Below are positions 47,626 to 56,725 of a stretch of DNA of 64,000 bases, in pieces; within the stretch, counting starts at the first letter, position 1; every line of letters begins with the position of its first letter. The position numbers and the translations under genes were made by a program. The notes beneath the pieces were generated by a model. That model made no database searches. It was given only the letters and a program-made list of their open reading frames with translations, and was not told where the DNA came from. The DNA is from Aquabacter sediminis. GTDB taxonomy: Bacteria; Pseudomonadota; Alphaproteobacteria; Rhizobiales; Xanthobacteraceae. Location: positions 57,628-121,627 of the forward strand of contig NZ_JARBFX010000013.1 of NCBI RefSeq assembly GCF_028863665.1, read 5' to 3'.

Positions 47626-48615
47626 ATGGATCGCCGACATCTGCTGCTGTCCACCCTTGCGGGCGCCACGGCGCTTCTTGCCGCCCCGCTCATGGGCAGC
47701 CTGCCCGCGCAGGCGGAAGCCTTTCCCACCCGGCCGATCCATCTGGTGGTGGGCTATGCCGCCGGCGGGTCCACGGACCAGATCGCCCGCATCGTCGGCC
47801 AGAAGCTCTCCGAGGAGCTGGGCCAGCCGGTGGTGATCGACAACAAGCCCGGCGCGGGCGCCACCATCGCCTCCGATTTCGTCGCGAAGTCCGCGCCCGA
47901 TGGCTACACGCTGTTCATGAGCACCATCGCCAACACCATCAACACCACGCTCTATCGCCGGCTGCCGTTCGACTTCGAGCGCGACTTCGCGCCGGTCTCG
48001 CTGGTGGCCACCGTGCCGAACGTCCTGGTGGTCAATCCCAGTGTTCCCGCCAATAGTGTGCAGGAATTCATCGCGCTGGCGAAGAAGAACCCCGAGAAGA
48101 TTTATTTCGCCTCCTCCGGCAGCGGATCGTCCATCCACCTGTCGGGCGAGCTGTTCAACATGGTGGCGGGCGTCAAGCTCACCCACGTGCCCTACAAGGG
48201 CAGCGCGCCTGCGGTGGTGGACCTGATGAGCGGCCAGGTGCAGGCCATGTTCGACAACCTGTCCTCCTCCCTGCCCTACATCAAGGCCGGCAAGCTGCGC
48301 GCGCTGGCGGTGACCTCCGCCACCCGCTCCCCCGCCGCCCCCGACATCCCCACCATGGCGGAAGCCGGCCTGCCCGATTGCGAGGTGCTGTCCTGGTTCG
48401 CGCTGGTGGCCCCGGCCAAGACCCCGCAGCCCATCATCGACAAGCTGAACGCCGCGGTGGTGAAGCTGCTCGCCGATCCCAGCACCAAGCAGCAGTTCGA
48501 CAATATCGGCGCCGATCCCGCCTCCAGCACTCCGGCCGCGCTGGCCAAGCTCATTTCCTCGGAAACCGCCAAGTGGGCGAAGGTGGTGAAGACCTCCGGC
48601 GCCGAAGTGAACTGA
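47626..48615 (+). CDS. Bug/TctC-family periplasmic binding protein
   Basis: A 329-residue exported protein of the tripartite tricarboxylate transporter binding-protein family. A Sec signal to about residue 30 (LAGATALLAAPLMGSLPAQA) precedes the mature start FPTRPIHLVVGYAAGGSTDQ, the Bug signature. QPVVIDNKPGAGATIASDFV and YFASSGSGSSIHLSGELF are further family motifs. GGAGGT sits five bases before the ATG. The membrane partners TctA and TctB are absent here, as is common for Bug proteins, so it uses a remote permease or acts as a sensor. Ligands are usually carboxylates. Confidence 0.88.
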   Translation: MDRRHLLLSTLAGATALLAAPLMGSLPAQAEAFPTRPIHLVVGYAAGGSTDQIARIVGQKLSEELGQPVVIDNKPGAGATIASDFVAKSAPDGYTLFMSTIANTINTTLYRRLPFDFERDFAPVSLVATVPNVLVVNPSVPANSVQEFIALAKKNPEKIYFASSGSGSSIHLSGELFNMVAGVKLTHVPYKGSAPAVVDLMSGQVQAMFDNLSSSLPYIKAGKLRALAVTSATRSPAAPDIPTMAEAGLPDCEVLSWFALVAPAKTPQPIIDKLNAAVVKLLADPSTKQQFDNIGADPASSTPAALAKLISSETAKWAKVVKTSGAEVN

Positions 48616-48727
48616 CCTTTTCCGGTCTCAACCCGCCGGCGGCGCAGCGCGCCCCGGCCCCTGACTTCCCCTTCCTGCCGCTCGGACGCGGCGGGACGGG
48701 CCGTGCTTTGCCTCAAGGACCCTTCAG

Positions 48728-50494
48728 ATGAACCAGCACGTCGACCTCAAGTCCGCTGCCGTCAACGGCGTCTATTCCATCACCGGCGGCGAGGCCGTCG
48801 CGCGCATGATCCTCGCTTATGGCGGCGGCGTGGTGTTCGGCATGGGCGGCTTCCAGCTCCTGCCCTTCTATGATGCCGCCCGGCGCCTCGGCCTCAAGCA
48901 CATCCTCATCAATGACGAGCGCGCCGGCATCTTCGCGGCCGACGCCTATGCCAAGGTCTCCGGCCGTGTGGGCCTGTGCGACGCGACGCTGGGACCTGGC
49001 GCCACCAACCTCGTCACCGGCCTCATGGAAGCGCTGAATGCGGGCACGCCCCTGGTGGTGCTGGCCGGCGACACCCACCGCGCCCATTCCTGGAAGAACA
49101 TGACGCAGGAATGCCGGCAGGTGGACCTGCTGCGCCCGGTCTCCAAGGAGGTCATCCGCGTGGAGATGGTCTCCCGCATTCCCGAACTGGTGCGCCGGGC
49201 CTATACGGTCGCCACTTCGGGCCGGCCCGGCCCCGTGGTGCTGGACATTCCCGAGGACATCTCGCACGCGGTCCACGACTTCCCCGTGAGCGCCTTCGAG
49301 GTGGACACCCGCTTCCAGAGCGTTCCGGCCCTGCGCACCCGCCCCGATGGGGAGAGCATCGCGGAAGCGGCGGCCCGGATCGCGGAGGCCAAGGCGCCGG
49401 TGATCCTGGCGGGCGGCGGCGTGCACATTTCCGGCGCCGCCCAGGCGCTCACCGCCTTTGCCGAAGCCTTCAACATTCCCGTCGCCCATACGCTCTCCGG
49501 AAAGGGCGCCATTCCCTGCGCCAGCGCGCTCAATGCGGGCCTGTTCGGCCGCTATGACCGCATCGCAAACCCGCTGATCGAGGAGGCCGACCTCCTCATC
49601 GTGGTGGGCTGCAAGCTGGGCGAGATCGCCACCAAGCGCTACACCATCCCCTCCCCGGGCAAGGCACTCATTCACCTGGATTGCGTGGCCGAGGAGTTCG
49701 ACCGCACGGTGCCGTCCGCCGTGAAGCTGTGGGGCGATGCCCGCCTCGGCATCGAGGATCTCGCCACGGCGCTCGCCCCGTCCCGCGAGGCGCTCGCGGC
49801 CCGCTGGGCCGGCCGCCCCGCCGACATCGCCGCCCGCATGGCGGCCTGGCGCACCAAGGTGGGTGACCGGCTCAACTCCCAGGAGACGCCGGTGGACATC
49901 GCCCGCCTCCTCACCGAGATCAACGCCGCCATGCCGGAGGACGGCTATCTGGTGGCCGATGGCGGTTTCGCGGCCCATTGGGGTGGACTGTTGTTCGATT
50001 CCCCCCGCGCCGGCCGCTCTTTCGTGCCCGACCGCGGCTCGGCCTCCATCGGCTATGGCCTGCCCGGTGCCATCGGCGCGGCGCTCGCCGCCCGACCGGC
50101 CCCGGTCTTCGCGCTGACCGGCGATGGCGGCTTCAACATGATGCTCGGCGAGCTGGAGACCGCCCGCCGGCTGGAGCTGGACTTCGCCGTCATCGTCATC
50201 AACAACGCCGCCTCCGGCTATGTGAAAGCGCTCCAGCACCTCATGTATGGCCAGGGCGCCTACCAGTCCTCGGACCTGAGCGAGATCGACTATGCGGCGG
50301 TGGCCAATGCCATGGGCTGCCGCGGCATCCGCGTGGAGCGGCCGAAGGATGTGGCGGGTGCCTTGAAGGCGGCGCTGGTGCCCTGCGGCGTACCGACCGT
50401 CATCGACGTGGTGGTGACGCGCGACCCCTCCAAGATGCTGCCGGGCGTCGACAGCCGCACGGTGCAGATCAAGCCTGGCGACCGCATCGCCTGA
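48728..50494 (+). CDS. Thiamine-diphosphate-dependent enzyme (acetolactate synthase-like)
   Basis: A 588-residue ThDP enzyme of the acetohydroxyacid synthase / benzoylformate decarboxylase group. The N-terminal pyrimidine-binding domain holds catalytic Glu in INDERAGIFAADAYAK (about 63). The central domain follows from about 205 (EAKAPVILAGGGVHISGAAQ). The C-terminal ThDP-binding motif is GDGGFNMMLGELETARR...INNAASGYVK (G-D-G-x26-N-N, about 463-495). It is not an obvious IlvB: there is no small subunit beside it, and the Bug/IclR context suggests a 2-keto acid decarboxylase, lyase or carboligase in catabolism. Sulfopyruvate or sulfoacetaldehyde-type substrates cannot be excluded. Confidence 0.8.
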   Translation: MNQHVDLKSAAVNGVYSITGGEAVARMILAYGGGVVFGMGGFQLLPFYDAARRLGLKHILINDERAGIFAADAYAKVSGRVGLCDATLGPGATNLVTGLMEALNAGTPLVVLAGDTHRAHSWKNMTQECRQVDLLRPVSKEVIRVEMVSRIPELVRRAYTVATSGRPGPVVLDIPEDISHAVHDFPVSAFEVDTRFQSVPALRTRPDGESIAEAAARIAEAKAPVILAGGGVHISGAAQALTAFAEAFNIPVAHTLSGKGAIPCASALNAGLFGRYDRIANPLIEEADLLIVVGCKLGEIATKRYTIPSPGKALIHLDCVAEEFDRTVPSAVKLWGDARLGIEDLATALAPSREALAARWAGRPADIAARMAAWRTKVGDRLNSQETPVDIARLLTEINAAMPEDGYLVADGGFAAHWGGLLFDSPRAGRSFVPDRGSASIGYGLPGAIGAALAARPAPVFALTGDGGFNMMLGELETARRLELDFAVIVINNAASGYVKALQHLMYGQGAYQSSDLSEIDYAAVANAMGCRGIRVERPKDVAGALKAALVPCGVPTVIDVVVTRDPSKMLPGVDSRTVQIKPGDRIA

Positions 50495-50513
50495 GGGCAG
50501 GACAGCCAACAAA

Positions 50514-50544
50514 AACGGCCCGCGAGATGGTCTCGCGGGCCGTT
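50514..50544. terminator. Bidirectional hairpin terminator
   Basis: Perfect 14-bp arms aacggcccgcgaga / tctcgcgggccgtt around a 3-base loop, with aaaaa immediately left, between the converging ThDP and thioesterase genes. Confidence 0.85.
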
Positions 50545-50562
50545 CGTATTTGAGGCTCCGTC

Positions 50563-51012
50563 TCAGGCGGCAAGGAGGGCCAGCAGCTTCTCCCGCGCCT
50601 CGTCGGTGAAGGGCGCGGCCTTGCGGATGCGGCGGTCCACATTGACCGTGACGGCCTTCAGCGTCGCGGCCGCCCGCTCGCCGGCAAACAGCGCCTGCCC
50701 GAACACCACCGAGGAGCGGCGCACCTCCACCACCCGGCAGGCGGCCTCGACCGCGCCGGGATAGTGAAGCTCGCCCACAAAATCCACCTCCATATGGACC
50801 AGCATGTAGGTCTGCGCGTCGGTGAGCACCAAGGGCGTATGGCCGGCGATGAAGCGCTGGCGGGCGCTCTCCATCATGGCGAGGAAGGACAGGTTGTTGA
50901 CGTGGCCGTTCAGGTCGAGGTCGGCGAACCGGATCTGCTCCGTGGTGAAGAAGCCGAACGCGGACCGCTGGCGCAGGTCGATGGCGGGAGGGGTGTCGCT
51001 GGTGCCAGACAT
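50563..51012 (-). CDS. Acyl-CoA thioesterase, hotdog fold (4-hydroxybenzoyl-CoA thioesterase-like)
   Basis: A 149-residue hotdog-fold thioesterase that would hydrolyse an acyl-CoA to free acid and CoA. The signature IRFADLDLNGHVNNLSFLAM (about 28-47) holds the catalytic Asp of the FcbC/YbgC group (D-x-D/N-x-x-G-H-V-N), and VHMEVDFVGELHYPGAVEA follows. The start at 51012 removes an arginine-rich upstream frame that is only the shadow of the carboxyltransferase gene. It is the last gene of the leftward operon, eight bases after the carboxyltransferase; it may relieve CoA trapping. Confidence 0.82.
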   Translation of the reverse strand: MSGTSDTPPAIDLRQRSAFGFFTTEQIRFADLDLNGHVNNLSFLAMMESARQRFIAGHTPLVLTDAQTYMLVHMEVDFVGELHYPGAVEAACRVVEVRRSSVVFGQALFAGERAAATLKAVTVNVDRRIRKAAPFTDEAREKLLALLAA

Positions 51013-51020
51013 AGGCGGCC

Positions 51021-52547
51021 TCAATAGGTGGTGGGCCAGGTGGCGAGCCGGCGCAGGCCGATGCCGCCGGTGGGGCGCCGGGCATGGAGCGCGCGCATGC
51101 GGATCAGCCAGTCGCGGGTCTCGGGCGGCGAAATCACCGACTGGGCCATGAAGGGCTCGGCCAGCGCATAGGCCGAGGTGTCGCGGGCCAGCTCCGCCTC
51201 CAGCTCCGCATAGCGCTCGGGTCCTTCGCCGGGTTTCAGGCGATGAAGCACGTTCATGGCCGGCTGGCGGCCCATGAGGCTGACCTCGGCGGTGAACCAG
51301 GCCGCCATCTCGTCCGCATATCCGGCACCCATATTGAGGTGCGCCTGGCCATAGGACTTGCGCAGGATGACCGAGAGCTTCGGCACGGTGGCCGCGCCCA
51401 GCGCCTGGAGATAGTTCATGATCTTGCCCGGCATCTTCTGCCGCTCGCCCGCCGCGCCCACCAGGAAGCCGGGCGTGTCGGCGAAGGTGATAAGCGGGAT
51501 GTTGAAGCTGTCGCACAGGACGATGAAGCTCACCACCTTGTCGCAGGCATCCGCATCGAGCGCCCCACCCTTGTGCAGGGGATTGATGGCAATCACACCC
51601 ACGGTCTCGCCCGCCAGACGCGCAAGGCCCGTATAGGCCACGGGCGCGAAGCGCTCCTTCAGCGGAAAGAGGGTGCCGGCATCGAAGATGATCTCCAGCA
51701 TGCGACGCACGTCATAGGTGCGCTTGGGGCTCTCGGGCAGCAGGTCCAAAAGCTTGTCCTGGTCGCCGCCCGGCGCGCCGGGGGCGATGCGGGGCGGCAA
51801 TTCCTGGCCGTGGGAGGGCAAGTAGGACAGGAAGCGCTTGATGAGGTCGAGGGCCTCCTCGTCGGTGTCCACCGCCCGGTCCACCACGCCGGTCACCTGG
51901 GTCTGCACCTCCCAGCCGCCGAACTCGCGCGGATCATTGGCCTCGGCCAGAGCCACGGAGGTGACATGCTCGCTGGAGACGGCCATCACCGCCCCCTTCC
52001 GCATCACCACGAAGTCGGACATGGAGGCGTAGAAGGAGCCGTCGCCATAGGTCAGGCCCAGAATGGCCGCCGCCCAGGGTGAGGAGCGGTCGCGCCAGAG
52101 TTCGGAGTGCTCGCCCGCCCGGTGCAGGCCCTGTGCCCCCATGATGTCGGGGATGCGCGAGCCCGCGCATTCGTTCAGCAGCACCAGCGGCACGCCATTC
52201 TTGGCCGCATTGGCCTTGGCGTGGTGGAACTTCTTGTCGCCAATGGCGGAGGTGGAGGCGCCGAGCGTGGAGAAGTCGGCCGCATGCACCACCACCGGCC
52301 GCCCCTCCACGAAGGCGGTGCCGCTCACATAGCCATCGGCCGGCGCGCGATGATGATCCTCCGCACGGGCGGACACGGCCAGCAGGCCCCATTCGGCGAA
52401 GCTGCCGGCATCGGTGAGATGCGCCACCCGCTCGCGGGCATTGAGGATGCCGGCCGCCTTGCGTTCGGCGAGGCGCTTCGGGGAGCCCATGGCGAGGGCG
52501 CGGGCGCGGCGGGCTTCCAGCTCCGCCCGTTCGGTCTCGAAAGCCAT
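51021..52547 (-). CDS. Acyl-CoA carboxylase, carboxyltransferase (beta) subunit
   Basis: A 508-residue biotin-dependent carboxyltransferase. It joins the carboxybiotin made by the biotin carboxylase (61263-62642) on the carrier (52549-52773) to an acyl-CoA. N-terminal half: ERKAAGILNARERVAHLTDA and SGTAFVEGRPVVVHAADFST; acyl-CoA site region NECAGSRIPDIMGAQGLHRA. C-terminal half: FADTPGFLVGAAGERQKMPG, a biotin-site glycine pattern. Length is as in propionyl- and methylcrotonyl-CoA carboxylase beta chains; the substrate is not assignable, propionyl-CoA being favoured by the neighbouring lyase. One base separates it from the carrier gene. Confidence 0.85.
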   Translation of the reverse strand: MAFETERAELEARRARALAMGSPKRLAERKAAGILNARERVAHLTDAGSFAEWGLLAVSARAEDHHRAPADGYVSGTAFVEGRPVVVHAADFSTLGASTSAIGDKKFHHAKANAAKNGVPLVLLNECAGSRIPDIMGAQGLHRAGEHSELWRDRSSPWAAAILGLTYGDGSFYASMSDFVVMRKGAVMAVSSEHVTSVALAEANDPREFGGWEVQTQVTGVVDRAVDTDEEALDLIKRFLSYLPSHGQELPPRIAPGAPGGDQDKLLDLLPESPKRTYDVRRMLEIIFDAGTLFPLKERFAPVAYTGLARLAGETVGVIAINPLHKGGALDADACDKVVSFIVLCDSFNIPLITFADTPGFLVGAAGERQKMPGKIMNYLQALGAATVPKLSVILRKSYGQAHLNMGAGYADEMAAWFTAEVSLMGRQPAMNVLHRLKPGEGPERYAELEAELARDTSAYALAEPFMAQSVISPPETRDWLIRMRALHARRPTGGIGLRRLATWPTTY

Positions 52548-52548
52548 G

Positions 52549-52773
52549 TCAGTCGATCCAAGCCACGATCTGCTCGGCGGCGACCGCATCGCCCTCGCCC
52601 ACCAGCAGCTCGGCCACGCGCCCGTCGCGCGGCGCCAGAACGGGAATTTCCATCTTCATGGATTCGATGAGCATCAGCTCCTGATACTCGGCGACGGTGT
52701 CGCCCACCGACACCAGGATCTTCCAGACAGCGCCGGAGACATCGGAGAGGACGGGGGATCTGCTCATCGGCAT
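52549..52773 (-). CDS. Stand-alone biotin carboxyl carrier protein
   Basis: A 74-residue biotinyl domain with nothing added. The biotin attachment motif is ESMKME with K40 (numbered from ATG 52773), preceded by PVLSDVSGAVWKILVSVGDT and followed by GRVAELLVGEGDAV. Two ATGs, 52773 and 52767, fit the AGAAGG upstream. Most acyl-CoA carboxylases of this type have the carrier fused to the biotin carboxylase; here it is separate and lies beside the carboxyltransferase. Confidence 0.87.
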   Translation of the reverse strand: MPMSRSPVLSDVSGAVWKILVSVGDTVAEYQELMLIESMKMEIPVLAPRDGRVAELLVGEGDAVAAEQIVAWID

Positions 52774-52828
52774 CGACCTTCTTGGGGAGGCTGTAACCCC
52801 GCCGGGCGCCCGGCGGGGACGGGGCAGG

Positions 52829-54109
52829 CTATTTGCCGAACACGAGGTTGGGCAGCCAGAGCGACAGGAACGGCACGTAGCTGACCACCATCAGCAGCAC
52901 GAACAGCAGGCACTCCAGCGGGAACACGCCCTTGGTGACCACGCTGAGCGGCTGCTTGGCCACGTTGGAGAGCACGAACAGGTTCAGGCCCACGGGTGCG
53001 GTCAGCAAGGCCAGTTCCATGTTGATGGTGATGACCACCGCGAAATGCACGGGATCGATGCCCATGGGGCCCAGCAGCGGGACCAGGATGGGCAGCGTGA
53101 TCAGCATGATGGAGATGGCTTCCAGGAACATGCCCATGATGATCAGCAGCACGTTGATGATCAGCATGAACTGCCAGGGCTGGAGGCCGATTTCGGTGAT
53201 GTAGCGCACCACCGCGCCGGGCACGCCGGAGGCGGTCAGCCACTGGGCGAAGGCCAGGGCCGTGGCGATGATGATGGTGATCACCGCCGCCCCTTGCACG
53301 GAATCGCCGATCTCGGAGAGCGAGTCCTTCCAGGAAAAACCCTTGTAATAGAACAGGGCAATGAGCAGCGAGAGCGCCGCCGCCAGCACGGAAGCCTCGG
53401 TGACGGTGACATAGCCGCCATAGATGCCCACCGCCACCACCACGGGCAGGCTCAACGCGGGCAGCGCATGCAGCACCACCTGCGCGGCATCCTCGCGGCT
53501 GCGGCGGGGCTCGCGCGGGAGCTTGTGGCGATAGGCGTAATACATGGAATAGCCGACGAAGATCGCCGCCTGGATCAGCCCCGGCACCACCCCGGCCAGG
53601 AACAGGCGCGGCACGGATTCCTCGGCGATCAGCGCGAACAGGATCATGGCGAGGGAGGGCGGGATGAGGATGCCCAGGGTGCCCGAGGCCGCGAGCACGC
53701 CCAGCGTGAAGGGCATGGGATAGTCGCGCTGGCGCATGGCGGGCACGAGGATCCCGCCCATGGCGACGGCGGTGGCCACCGAGGAGCCGCAGATGGCGCC
53801 GAAGAGCGCACAGGCCACCACCGCCACGATGGCCAGGCCCCCGCGCACAGAGCCCACCAGCATGCTCACCATGTCGATGAGCGCCTTGGCGACGCCCCCC
53901 TTCTGCATGAAGGAGGCGGCCATGACGAAGAAGGGCACCGCCAGCAGCGTCTCGGAATTCAGCCCGTCCAGCATCTTCTGGAACACGCCGATGAGCGGGT
54001 CGCCGTTCAGCGCGTACATGAGCATCGCCACCGCGCCCAGGACCAGGAACAGCGGCATGCCAATGGCGAGCATGGCGAAGAAGACGATGCCGAAAAGCTG
54101 GATCGTCAT
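52829..54109 (-). CDS. dctM: TRAP transporter large permease (DctM)
   Basis: A 426-residue membrane protein with about 12 hydrophobic segments, the ion-coupled translocation subunit of a TRAP importer. Family motifs: LFGAICGSSVATAVAMGGIL (about 102-121) and SGTLGILIPPSLAMILFALI (about 146-165), plus AVVITINMELALLTAPVGLN near the C-terminus. It follows dctQ with only two bases between stop and start. With DctP and DctQ it imports an organic acid using the sodium gradient. Confidence 0.92.
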   Translation of the reverse strand: MTIQLFGIVFFAMLAIGMPLFLVLGAVAMLMYALNGDPLIGVFQKMLDGLNSETLLAVPFFVMAASFMQKGGVAKALIDMVSMLVGSVRGGLAIVAVVACALFGAICGSSVATAVAMGGILVPAMRQRDYPMPFTLGVLAASGTLGILIPPSLAMILFALIAEESVPRLFLAGVVPGLIQAAIFVGYSMYYAYRHKLPREPRRSREDAAQVVLHALPALSLPVVVAVGIYGGYVTVTEASVLAAALSLLIALFYYKGFSWKDSLSEIGDSVQGAAVITIIIATALAFAQWLTASGVPGAVVRYITEIGLQPWQFMLIINVLLIIMGMFLEAISIMLITLPILVPLLGPMGIDPVHFAVVITINMELALLTAPVGLNLFVLSNVAKQPLSVVTKGVFPLECLLFVLLMVVSYVPFLSLWLPNLVFGK

Positions 54110-54112
54110 GGC

Positions 54113-54610
54113 TCAGATCTCCGCCGCGCTGTGGAGCGCCATGGTCTTTTCATCGAACTTCGCGAGATAGGCCCAGAAGCGCTGCACGAAGCGCAGCAGC
54201 AGCAGCGCGCCGCCCACGGGGGCCGCCGCGTAATAGATCCACAAGGGAAAGGCGAGGCCGGTGGGGCTGCGTTCGTCCAGGTCCCAGGCGTCGAACGTCA
54301 TCTGCCAGCCGTACCAGATGAGGCAGGCGGCAAAGACGATGCCCACCAGGCAGTTCACCACCTCCATCCAGCGCTGCGTGCGCACCGGCAGGTGGGAGAT
54401 GAGGAAGTCCGCCCGCACATGGGAATCGATGCGCACCAGTTCGCTGATGCCCACGAACATGGCCCAGACCAGCATATAGACCGCCACCTCGCCGAACCAG
54501 GTGATGGCAAAGGGGCGGAACAGCCAGACCGAGACGATCTGGTAGGAATACATCAGCAAGGCAATGGCCCCGATGAGGCCGACGAAGACCCGCTGCACCG
54601 TCGCGATCAT
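54113..54610 (-). CDS. dctQ: TRAP transporter small permease (DctQ)
   Basis: A 165-residue protein with four hydrophobic helices. VWLFRPFAITWFGEVAVYML, LVRIDSHVRADFLISHLPVR and the last helix at about 125-150 are DctQ-like. ATG 54610 is used, since the upstream extension is arginine-rich and not membrane-like. It stabilises DctM in the complex. Confidence 0.88.
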   Translation of the reverse strand: MIATVQRVFVGLIGAIALLMYSYQIVSVWLFRPFAITWFGEVAVYMLVWAMFVGISELVRIDSHVRADFLISHLPVRTQRWMEVVNCLVGIVFAACLIWYGWQMTFDAWDLDERSPTGLAFPLWIYYAAAPVGGALLLLRFVQRFWAYLAKFDEKTMALHSAAEI

Positions 54611-54698
54611 GACCGCTCGACCTTCGCGCAAGAATGAGGACGGCCCGCGGGACACCGGGCCGAAGGGCCCGGCTCCCGTCGGGTCGGCTGCCCGGGGA

Positions 54699-55736
54699 TC
54701 AGGTGCTCTGCTTGAGCGCGGCGAGGGCCTGCTTCACCAGGTCGGGATCAATCTTGAGCTTGGGCACCAGTTCGTCCTGGGTGGACATGAGGCCCTTGCG
54801 GATGCCGTCCAGCACTCCCTGCTCCGGCCGCACCACGTTCACGCCGTTGGCCGCAAGCGTGTCGAAGGCGCGCTGCTGGGCGGCCGTGGTCATCGCGCGG
54901 AACTCGGTGATGTGCTCCTTCCAACTGCCAACAAGCAGGTCCTGGAGGGGCTTTGGCAGCTTGTCGTAGGCGGCCTGCGAGATCATGGGGATGTACTGGT
55001 GGAAGAACTGGCGCTCCACCACCGTGCACTTGATGCCGGAATCCCACAGCTTGGCGGAGGCGACGCTCGCCGAGTTGGAATACATGGCGACGAAATTGCC
55101 CTGGCTGAGGGCCATCGGCACCTCCGCCCACGGCACCAGGATGGGGTCGGCGCCGAAATAGCGAATGCGCGCCTCGGTGCCCGCGCCGCCGAAGGAGCGC
55201 ACGCGCAGGCCCTTCAGGTCGAGGCTGGAGGAGATCTGCCGGGTGGAATGGGTGTCGCTATAGCCGTGATCGAGCCAGAAGCCGATCACCTTCACCTTCA
55301 GCTTCTCCTCGATCTGCTTGTTGATGGCCTGCCCGACCGCCCCGTCGCTGACCGGATGCATGGCCGCCTGCGGCACGCCGAAGAACATGGGCAGGAGGAA
55401 GATGTCGTTGTTGGGATCGATGCCGCCCAGCACCCAATTGCCCGGCATGGCCATGTCGATGGAGCCCTGGCGCAGGGCGCGGGGCACGTTCACGTCATTG
55501 AACAGCTGTGCCGAATGGAACAGCTCCACGTCGAGCTGGCCGTTGGATTCCTTGCGCAGGAGGTCCAGCCACTTGGTCACCACCGCGTGGCGGTGATGGC
55601 CGGGGGCATCGTCGGTGGACATCTTGAACTTGAAGACGGTCTGCGCCCGCGCCCCGATCGCCGGCATGGCGAGGCTGAGGCCGGCGGCGGCCGATGCGGC
55701 GAGAAAGCCGCGCTTGGTGAGCTTGATGGTGGTCAT
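54699..55736 (-). CDS. dctP: TRAP transporter substrate-binding protein (DctP)
   Basis: A 345-residue periplasmic protein. The signal (KLTKRGFLAASAAAGLSLAM, to about residue 32) resembles a Tat or Sec signal. FKFKMSTDDAPGHHRHAVVT, LRVRSFGGAGTEARIRYFGA with the conserved ligand-binding Arg, and VPWAEVPMALSQGNFVAMYS are DctP hallmarks; the Arg normally binds the substrate carboxylate. The operon's CoA-transferase and lyase suggest a C4-C5 dicarboxylate ligand. Confidence 0.9.
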   Translation of the reverse strand: MTTIKLTKRGFLAASAAAGLSLAMPAIGARAQTVFKFKMSTDDAPGHHRHAVVTKWLDLLRKESNGQLDVELFHSAQLFNDVNVPRALRQGSIDMAMPGNWVLGGIDPNNDIFLLPMFFGVPQAAMHPVSDGAVGQAINKQIEEKLKVKVIGFWLDHGYSDTHSTRQISSSLDLKGLRVRSFGGAGTEARIRYFGADPILVPWAEVPMALSQGNFVAMYSNSASVASAKLWDSGIKCTVVERQFFHQYIPMISQAAYDKLPKPLQDLLVGSWKEHITEFRAMTTAAQQRAFDTLAANGVNVVRPEQGVLDGIRKGLMSTQDELVPKLKIDPDLVKQALAALKQST

Positions 55737-55807
55737 GTTCCCCTCTTTTTTATGTGCAGCCGCTCTGGTTCGGCCGGAGTGAAACCAACGCCCGTGAAAC
55801 GTTCCTC

Positions 55808-56725
55808 TTACATGCCGATGAGATCGGCCTTGCGGAGCATGGCTCCGAACATGCGGATGGAGGCGACATCCACCATGGTGCCGTCCACCTGGATGGCGCC
55901 CAGCCCCTGCGCCTCGGCCTCCTTGTAGGCGGCGGCGAGCTTGCGGGCGCGGGCCACCTCGCCAGCGTCAGGCGTGAAGACGGAGAGCGCCCAATCGATC
56001 TGGGCGGGGTGGATGGCCCACTTGCCGACGCAGCCGAGCGTCAGGGAGCGCGACGCTTCCACCGTGTAGCCGTCGGGATCGCGGAAATCCGCATAGGGCC
56101 CGTCCACCGCATCGATGCCGGCGGCGCGGCAGGCCATCACCATGCGGAAGCGCGAATAGTGCCAGACATCGCCCGGATAGGGGCCGACCTTGCCGTCGGG
56201 CTTGATGAGCACGCCCATGGAGGCGGAAAAATCGCCCATGCCGAAGATGAGCGCTTCCAGGCGCGGCGAAGCCTTGGCGATGGCCTCCACATTCTGCAGG
56301 CCCTCCACTTCCTCGATCAGGGCTTCCAGGCCAATGGGCTTTTCCAGGCCGATATCCTGCTCCAGCTGGTTCAGCAGCGTGTCGGCAAAGAGAATGTCGG
56401 CGGGGGTCTTCACCTTGGTGAGCATCAGCGTGTCGAGGCTCTCGCGGGCCCCGCTCACCACCTCGATGATGTCGCGATAGGCGTAGCGGGTGGAGAAGTC
56501 GTTGATGCGCACGCAGCGCGTCTTGCGGCCCCACTCATAGGTGGTGAGCGCCTCGACGATCTTGGCCCGCGCCTCGGCCTTCTGGCTGGGGGCGACGGCG
56601 TCCTCAAGGTCGAGGAACACATGGTCGGCGAGCGAGGCGGCCGCCTTGCGCATCATCTTCTCGGATGAGCCGGGAACGGCGAGCTGGACACGGCGCAGGC
56701 GCTGGGGACGGGACGAGGGGCTCAT
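55808..56725 (-). CDS. HpcH/HpaI-CitE family CoA-ester lyase (malyl-/beta-methylmalyl-/citramalyl-CoA lyase-like)
   Basis: A 305-residue TIM-barrel lyase. It should cleave a beta-hydroxyacyl-CoA such as beta-methylmalyl-CoA (to glyoxylate and propionyl-CoA), malyl-CoA or citramalyl-CoA, using Mg2+. Conserved segments: ADHVFLDLEDAVAPSQKAEA (about 33-52), RINDFSTRYAYRD, IGLEALIEEVEGLQNVEAIA with the metal-binding Glu, FGMGDFSASMG with the metal Asp, and TLGCVGKWAIHPAQ. The overall sequence is close, as far as I can recall, to Mcl1 of the ethylmalonyl-CoA pathway. It is translationally coupled (four-base overlap) to the CoA-transferase. Confidence 0.83.
   Translation of the reverse strand: MSPSSRPQRLRRVQLAVPGSSEKMMRKAAASLADHVFLDLEDAVAPSQKAEARAKIVEALTTYEWGRKTRCVRINDFSTRYAYRDIIEVVSGARESLDTLMLTKVKTPADILFADTLLNQLEQDIGLEKPIGLEALIEEVEGLQNVEAIAKASPRLEALIFGMGDFSASMGVLIKPDGKVGPYPGDVWHYSRFRMVMACRAAGIDAVDGPYADFRDPDGYTVEASRSLTLGCVGKWAIHPAQIDWALSVFTPDAGEVARARKLAAAYKEAEAQGLGAIQVDGTMVDVASIRMFGAMLRKADLIGM

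Noticed and set aside
50563..51516. N-terminally extended thioesterase starting near 51516
   Set aside because: The extension overlaps the carboxyltransferase gene, is His/Arg/Gly-rich and the conserved thioesterase domain begins after the ATG at 51012.
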